This document shows positions 5,296 to 9,726 of a DNA stretch of 9,726 nt, piece after piece (position 1 is the stretch's first letter; each line of letters begins with the position of its first letter). This DNA comes from Bacteroidales bacterium (GTDB lineage: Bacteria; Bacteroidota; Bacteroidia; Bacteroidales; VadinHA17). The position numbers and the translations under genes were made by a program. The notes beneath the pieces were generated by a model. It was given only the letters and a program-made list of their open reading frames with translations, did not search any database and had not been told where the DNA came from. The stretch is from assembly GCA_027451265.1 (NCBI GenBank), contig DAIDJT010000079.1:1-9726 (forward strand), written 5' to 3'.

Positions 5296-8115
5296 CTATC
5301 TTTCGAGCAGCACCGGCTTTCCGAAGCCGACCTTCTCGAGCTGCTTCATCTGTGTTGCGGCATCACCCACAACCACGTAATACATTCTGCCGGGGTCAAA
5401 ATACTTCTGCGTGATGGCCTTATGATCCTCAACCGTCATGTTCCTGATGATATCCTCCTCCTTCCTGACCCAGTCATCAGTGAAACCATATTTCCCGATG
5501 TATGAAAGCATGTCAGCCAGCGCCTCATTAGTTTCAAACCTGAGAGCGTTTGATCTGATCATGCTGTTCTTTATGAACTGAAGCTCTTCCTCCGTGATGC
5601 CCTCACGGTATTTACCCAGTTCTCCGGTGATTATCTCCATTGTCTCAAGCGTGGCATCTGACCTGACGCTTGTTGAGATGATGAAAGGTGCCTGGCTTTT
5701 CATCTCGCGGAAACCGCTCCGTGCCCCGTAGGTGAAGCCTTTCTGTTCGCGAAGTATCTGGTTCAGGATACTGGTGAAGGCGCCTCCCATCCTGTAGTTG
5801 GCAAAATCAGCTTTTACCCAGTCGGGGTTATCCCTGGTCATTGCCAGGTAACCGGCATAAACAACCGACTGGCGTGAGCCCGGAATATCAACGAAATATA
5901 TCTGCGATTTTTCCGGGGCTGCCGGCAGCTCATAGCTTTTGCCGGACACCTCTCTGGCCCGCCACTCAGCCTCAAGCGGCTCAAGTGCTTCAAGCACCTC
6001 ATCCCTTGACACGTTGCCTGCCACATAAACCGAGGTGACCGACGGGGAGAAGTTCTTTTCATAGAAACCCTTCAGGATGTCAGGAGTGATCTGTTCAACC
6101 GATTCCTTTGTGCCCCTCAGGTCATATCCCAGGATATTCCCCGGGCCATAGACCAGCTTCATGAACTGTTCTGAAGCAACACTGGCCGGGCGTGCCTCTG
6201 CCTGGATCAGTCCGTTGCGGGTGCGTGTCTGTGCCATAACAAATTCGGCCGAATCCCAGCGTGGTTCAAGAAGCATCTCTTTCATCAGTGCTACGGTCCG
6301 GGCAAAGTTGCGTGACAGGGTGCTTGCGCTGAAAGTGATTTCTTCACCGGAGGCGCGCATGAAGATGGATGATCCGAGAAGCTCCGTCTCCTCCTCAAGT
6401 TCTTCGGGTGTCTTGTTTTTGGTTCCCTGCGGCAGCACGGCTGCAACCATTGAGGCCACACCGGGCATTGAAATATCATCGAGCTGGGCTCCTCCGGTGA
6501 TGACCATTGACATGCTTACCAGCGGCAGCTCCCTGTTTTCAGTACCGTAAACCTCAATCCCGTTCTTCAGGGTGGCCCTCCAGACCTCGGGTACCCGGAC
6601 TTCGGGCTCTGGCCCTGCTGCGGGCTCCACTGTGCGGTCTATGACCGAAGCAGTCTTTTCCACAGGTGTTTCTCCAATATCTTCTATTGCCACCTGGCTG
6701 GCCTTTGTGATATCTTCCTCGCTGACAGCTGCCTTTACCGAGTTCTCAGCCATCATCTCCGGCTGTCCCTTCGGAACGAAGCTGGTGACTATATGCGGCT
6801 TCCCCTTGATGTATGTTTCATACACCCTCATTATATCCTCACGGGTAACTGCCTTTATGTTTTCAATGTCCTTCCCAAAAAATGCGGGATCATTCAGAAG
6901 AGTGTTGTAGGAAGCCATCTGGATTGCCTTGTTCATTACACTGGTCAGGCCCTGGTAAAAGCCTTTTTCCATGGTGGCCTTGATACGTTCCAGTTCCCTG
7001 TCGGTGAACCCGTCGGTCTCGAAACGGACAAAAGCCTCATTTATGGCCTCTTCTATCTCTTTAAGGGTCTTTCCTTCATTCGCAGTAACGGAAATTGTAA
7101 ATTCTCCTGACAGCTCCTCGGCGCCGTTGTAAGCTGACACCCGTGAGGTAAGCTGCTTCTCCTTCACAAGAACCTTGTACATGGGAGCTTTTTTGCCGGA
7201 TGAAAGCAGCTCTGACAGGAAACTCAGGGCGTAGGAATCCTTTGTGTAGTTCTCGGGAACAGGCCATACCATGTTGATCTCAGGCACATTGGCGAAATTG
7301 TCCTCATGATAGAGCCTTTTTGATTCAGTGAGAGTGACAGGCATGGCTGTTCTGGCTGCCACCTCGCCGCGTGGTTTTATCTCACCGAAGTATTTATCGA
7401 GCAACAGCTTCACTGAATCAGGTTCAAAATCACCTGCAAGCACCAGTGTCGCATTGTTCGGTCCGTAGAAATTTTCATAGAAGCCCCTGACATCGCCAAC
7501 GGTGGCGCTGGCGAGATCCCCCATCTCACCTATTACCTCCCAGTTGTAAGGGTGGGAGGCGGGATACAGATTCTTGGAAATTACATAGTTGGTGAAGCCG
7601 TACGGGGAGTTGTCCTCACCCTGCCTCTTTTCATTCTGTACCACATTCTGCTGTATAGCCAGGTTGCGTGGAGTCACCGAGTTGATGAAGAACCCCATCC
7701 TGTCAGACTCGAGCCACAGGATTTTTTCAAGCGCATTTTTCGGGAAACTTTCAAAATAAGCGGTGACATCGCGGCTTGTAAACCCGTTGTTTGATCCTCC
7801 CGCATTTTCAATGACCTTGTCAAACACCCCGTTGGGAACGTTCTCCGAGCCGCTGAAGAGGAGGTGTTCAAAAAGGTGAGCGAAGCCTGTGCGGCCGGGG
7901 ACTTCCCTTGAAGATCCCACATGGTACATGATGGCATAGGAAATGACCGGGTCAGAGTGATCCTGGTGAAGTACCACCTGCAACCCGTTGGGCATCACGT
8001 ATTTTTCATAATCAACACTAAGCTGGTCCTGTTTTGTCTTACTGCCGCAGGCAGCCAGCAGTACGGCAGCAATGGCCGGCAGGATGAGTTTGAGGAATGG
8101 GCAAGGTCTTTTCAT
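5296..8115 (-). CDS. Two-domain M16 zinc metallopeptidase, lipoprotein
   Basis: The 939-residue protein is a pitrilysin-type M16 peptidase, a family that degrades or processes peptides inside a closed chamber. A lipoprotein signal peptide ends in VLLAAC with Cys23 as the lipidated residue, placing it in the periplasm or at the outer membrane. The first M16 unit (about 32-450) carries the inverted zinc motif HLFEH (His80, Glu83, His84) with the distal ligand Glu162 in VVQNEKRQ. A linker (about 455-508) rich in Glu, Pro and Ala joins it to the second unit (about 510-939). That unit lacks the zinc motif (aligned residues GVASMVAAVLPQG) but keeps the LREQKGFTYGARSGF segment with an Arg789/Tyr796 pair, typical of the non-catalytic half that helps bind substrate. 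Length and architecture are normal for tandem M16 proteins of Bacteroidota. It lies 89 bases downstream of the kinase homologue with no obvious terminator between them. Confidence 0.95.
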   Translation of the reverse strand: MKRPCPFLKLILPAIAAVLLAACGSKTKQDQLSVDYEKYVMPNGLQVVLHQDHSDPVISYAIMYHVGSSREVPGRTGFAHLFEHLLFSGSENVPNGVFDKVIENAGGSNNGFTSRDVTAYFESFPKNALEKILWLESDRMGFFINSVTPRNLAIQQNVVQNEKRQGEDNSPYGFTNYVISKNLYPASHPYNWEVIGEMGDLASATVGDVRGFYENFYGPNNATLVLAGDFEPDSVKLLLDKYFGEIKPRGEVAARTAMPVTLTESKRLYHEDNFANVPEINMVWPVPENYTKDSYALSFLSELLSSGKKAPMYKVLVKEKQLTSRVSAYNGAEELSGEFTISVTANEGKTLKEIEEAINEAFVRFETDGFTDRELERIKATMEKGFYQGLTSVMNKAIQMASYNTLLNDPAFFGKDIENIKAVTREDIMRVYETYIKGKPHIVTSFVPKGQPEMMAENSVKAAVSEEDITKASQVAIEDIGETPVEKTASVIDRTVEPAAGPEPEVRVPEVWRATLKNGIEVYGTENRELPLVSMSMVITGGAQLDDISMPGVASMVAAVLPQGTKNKTPEELEEETELLGSSIFMRASGEEITFSASTLSRNFARTVALMKEMLLEPRWDSAEFVMAQTRTRNGLIQAEARPASVASEQFMKLVYGPGNILGYDLRGTKESVEQITPDILKGFYEKNFSPSVTSVYVAGNVSRDEVLEALEPLEAEWRAREVSGKSYELPAAPEKSQIYFVDIPGSRQSVVYAGYLAMTRDNPDWVKADFANYRMGGAFTSILNQILREQKGFTYGARSGFREMKSQAPFIISTSVRSDATLETMEIITGELGKYREGITEEELQFIKNSMIRSNALRFETNEALADMLSYIGKYGFTDDWVRKEEDIIRNMTVEDHKAITQKYFDPGRMYYVVVGDAATQMKQLEKVGFGKPVLLER

Positions 8116-8120
8116 GTAAA

Positions 8121-8145
8121 ATGAGTTTAATGAATTGATGAGTTT
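8121..8145. repeat. Short direct repeat ATGAGTTT upstream of the M16 gene
   Basis: ATGAGTTT occurs at 8121-8128 and 8138-8145, 17 bases apart, within the AT-rich leader of the peptidase gene (AAACTCAT on the coding strand). It could be an operator or chance; the surrounding 89-base gap holds no clear promoter, only a TATTTTTA near-match to a -7 element at 8153-8160 on the minus strand. Confidence 0.3.
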
Positions 8146-8204
8146 GAATTTTTAAAAATAGAAATCATTATTCGAAAAAGGAAGGGAAATTCTGCCGGGT
8201 TCTC

Positions 8205-9230
8205 TTATTCGTCTCTCAGGAGTATGGCTTTCAACCCCAGGTATACCGGCGGCAGTCCGGTATCAAAGGCCTCCCGGTACACCTCCATGGCCGCGCCAAG
8301 GGCCGTGGCGTAATCTATTGTGCTGGCATAGACCCTCTTGTCGCCGGCTCGTGCGGCCATGATCCTTACGAATGTGTCATTATGGGCGAAGCCGCCTGTT
8401 ATATAAGCTATTTCAGTTGTGTCGCCTTCAGCAATGATTTGCCTGTATGCCGTCACGCACTCGTCAACCAGGTCATACATCATCTGGTGGTATGCATCAG
8501 CGTAAGTCAGGAAGTGGGAAAGATCGGCTGAGGTGTCAGCATATCCCTCCGGTATGCCGTGGCGGAAGAAAACCCTTCCACGCCTGTTTGCCTGCATCTT
8601 GAGAATCTTCTTATGCTTGATCCTGATTGTTTTGTACAGTTCCCCGGTCACCCCGAAGTGATCATCAAGCATGGTCACATTGCGGTCATGAATCTCCCCG
8701 AGGAGGAAGTGCGAGCTCTTTATCTGCCTGCCTCCGACCGTAATGGCAACGCTCATTTCCTTGTCGGAAGGTTCTCCGGTCTGTGCTTCCCAGTCAAACG
8801 GATTCATGAAGGTGCACCAGGTTCCCGTGGAGACCAGGATAAAGGGTTTATCTGATCCTTTCAGGTAGGGTATCAGTGATGCCACAGTGTTGTTCATCCC
8901 CCTGCCGCTGAAGATGGCATTGCCGGCAATGCCTGATTTAAGGCTGTGCGTGAGGGCTCCCTCAAGACTGGCAAGGCAGTCATTGCCTGCAGCCAGGTTC
9001 AGGACCCTGATACTGTACAGTGAGTTTGGGGCTATGCTTCTGAGGCAGGCTTCCATCCATGCTGCGATAGCCTGAACATCTTCGCAGGGCGAACCATCCT
9101 CATCCTTCGCTTCGGCGATGATCTTTTCCTCGGTGTGCACCGGGTTAAGGCTCCTGTCAAACAGCTGGAATCTCTTCCATGTCCTGCCGATATCGAATAC
9201 GGCAATGACATCGGTAAAATTCAAATCCAT
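8205..9230 (-). CDS. Shortened FGGY-family carbohydrate kinase homologue, probably catalytically impaired
   Basis: The 341-residue cytosolic protein belongs to the FGGY sugar kinase family (fuculokinase and rhamnulokinase relatives), which usually has about 450-490 residues. The N-terminus keeps the first phosphate motif (AVFDIGRTWKRFQLFD, Asp13) and the DEDGSPCED signature. The second domain keeps LVSTGTW (132-138) and the adenosine motif AYITGGFAHND (275-285), ending with a normal YATALGAAM helix. Two things are odd. Between about residues 96 and 106 a segment of roughly 120 residues seems to be missing, removing much of the FGGY_N sugar-binding domain. The expected HD motif that holds the catalytic base reads Asn113-Asn114 (GRGMNNTVASLIPYL). 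The frame is intact, so it may be a retained pseudokinase or nucleotide-binding protein; recent decay is the alternative. The alignment is from memory of the family. Confidence 0.8.
   Translation of the reverse strand: MDLNFTDVIAVFDIGRTWKRFQLFDRSLNPVHTEEKIIAEAKDEDGSPCEDVQAIAAWMEACLRSIAPNSLYSIRVLNLAAGNDCLASLEGALTHSLKSGIAGNAIFSGRGMNNTVASLIPYLKGSDKPFILVSTGTWCTFMNPFDWEAQTGEPSDKEMSVAITVGGRQIKSSHFLLGEIHDRNVTMLDDHFGVTGELYKTIRIKHKKILKMQANRRGRVFFRHGIPEGYADTSADLSHFLTYADAYHQMMYDLVDECVTAYRQIIAEGDTTEIAYITGGFAHNDTFVRIMAARAGDKRVYASTIDYATALGAAMEVYREAFDTGLPPVYLGLKAILLRDE
8916..8933. repeat. Perfect 18-bp palindrome inside the FGGY homologue
   Basis: GGCATTGCC followed directly by GGCAATGCC is a perfect inverted repeat with no spacer. 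It encodes GIAGNA, residues 100-105 of the FGGY homologue, at the point where the family's missing segment would have joined. It may be a scar, a protein-binding site or chance. Confidence 0.6.
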
Positions 9231-9250
9231 CCGGGACGATAATTTTATTT

Positions 9251-9258
9251 CAAAGATA
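9251..9258 (-). promoter_or_regulatory. Bacteroidota -7 element TATCTTTG for the FGGY homologue
   Basis: On the minus strand TATCTTTG matches TAnnTTTG exactly and ends 20 bases before the ATG at 9230, leaving a leader of about 15 bases. No good TTTG -33 box lies 19-21 bases upstream. The gene is divergent from the CvpA gene, so a promoter is expected here. Confidence 0.5.
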
Positions 9259-9304
9259 ATTAATGGGAACGTTATGGAATGACTCTTTTATCGCAATATG
9301 GCAG

Positions 9305-9336
9305 TTTGTGTGATTGTTCAACATTTCATACCTTCA
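9305..9336 (+). promoter_or_regulatory. Possible promoter for the CvpA gene
   Basis: TTTG at 9305-9308 is followed after 20 bases by TACCTTCA at 9329-9336. The spacing fits the Bacteroidota -33/-7 promoter and the -33 box is exact, but the -7 box has two mismatches to TAnnTTTG. Transcription would begin some 15 bases before the ATG at 9358. Confidence 0.35.
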
Positions 9337-9357
9337 TCCTTTCAAAAAGAACTGAAG

Positions 9358-9726
9358 ATGAACTGGATTGACTTCGTAATAATTGCACTGTTGTTTTTCG
9401 GGCTTCTGCAGGGCTTCATTGACGGTCTGATCATCGAGATTGCCGAGCTTGCAGCCCTGGTCCTGGGCATATGGGGCGCCATTCACTTCTCATGGTGGAC
9501 GGCAGACAAACTCTCGGGCTGGTTTGACATGCAGTCGTCATGGACAGGGGTGATCTCCTTCGCAGTGACATTCATCGTTATTGTCATCGTGGTTTACCTG
9601 GTAGGAAAAATTCTTGACTCTCTCATGAAGGCCATCTCCCTCGGCTTTGTGGTCAAGGCGCTGGGAGCCTTCTTCGGTGTGCTGAAAACAGCCCTTATAC
9701 TGAGCGTTATTTTTGTCCTCCTGAAT
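9358..9726 (+). CDS. cvpA: CvpA family integral membrane protein, N-terminal part (runs off window)
   Basis: The first 123 residues of an inner-membrane protein of the CvpA (colicin V production) family are visible and the frame is open at the right edge. The start MNWIDFVIIALLFFGLLQGF, followed by DGLIIEIAELAALVLG, is the family's typical opening: a first hydrophobic helix, a Gly-rich turn and a second helix. Two further hydrophobic segments follow (about 64-87 and 100-122), giving four predicted membrane helices as expected. Family members of Bacteroidota have about 160-190 residues, so a third may be missing. The role is poorly understood; in proteobacteria cvpA is linked to colicin V export and envelope stress tolerance. 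An in-frame ATG at 9298 would add 20 residues unlike the family and would overlap the putative promoter, so 9358 is chosen. It diverges from the FGGY homologue. Confidence 0.88.
   Translation, partial: MNWIDFVIIALLFFGLLQGFIDGLIIEIAELAALVLGIWGAIHFSWWTADKLSGWFDMQSSWTGVISFAVTFIVIVIVVYLVGKILDSLMKAISLGFVVKALGAFFGVLKTALILSVIFVLLN

Noticed and set aside
6161..6550. Plus-strand frame of 129 codons opposite the M16 gene
   Set aside because: It is Ser-rich shadow sequence antisense to a conserved peptidase domain.
8205..9230. Calling the FGGY homologue a pseudogene
   Set aside because: The frame is uninterrupted, the retained motifs of the second domain look conserved and a promoter element precedes it, so a modified gene is the better description.
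1..9726. Defence system, prophage, transposon, CRISPR or tRNA
   Set aside because: No helicase, nuclease, transposase, integrase or toxin-like protein, no regular repeat array and no cloverleaf-like sequence was seen.

Overview
The window looks like a chromosomal stretch from a Bacteroidota bacterium. The strongest evidence is a secreted glycoside hydrolase ending in a type IX secretion (Por) sorting domain. Supporting signs are a TonB-plug-like module in a small secreted protein, a DUF3788 protein, and several -7 elements of the Bacteroidota form TAnnTTTG. Nothing suggests a plasmid, phage or insertion sequence. No RNA gene, CRISPR array or transposase was seen, and no gene-free stretch exceeds 300 bases.

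Layout. (1) Bases 1-1434, plus strand: the C-terminal part of a type B carboxylesterase (cut by the window edge), overlapping a small secreted protein that joins macroglobulin-like strands to a TonB-plug-like module. (2) 1501-3921, plus strand: a HAD-family phosphatase followed 3 bases later by a secreted multidomain GH128-type glycoside hydrolase, closed by an intrinsic terminator whose stem starts inside the coding region. (3) 3977-5248, plus strand: a predicted outer-membrane beta-barrel protein and a DUF3788 protein. (4) 5296-9230, minus strand: a two-domain M16 metallopeptidase lipoprotein, and upstream of it a shortened FGGY sugar-kinase homologue. (5) 9358 to the right edge, plus strand: the start of a CvpA-family membrane protein, divergent from the kinase homologue.

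How the genes fit together. The window is mostly cell-envelope and secreted functions: esterase, glucan hydrolase, barrel protein, peptidase and CvpA. A few cytosolic proteins are mixed in. I do not see a single coherent pathway or a defence system. The most unusual items are the FGGY homologue, which seems to lack much of its sugar-binding domain and to carry Asn in place of the catalytic Asp; the compact macroglobulin/plug protein coupled to the esterase; and two intrinsic terminators embedded in coding sequence, one of them serving the opposite strand.
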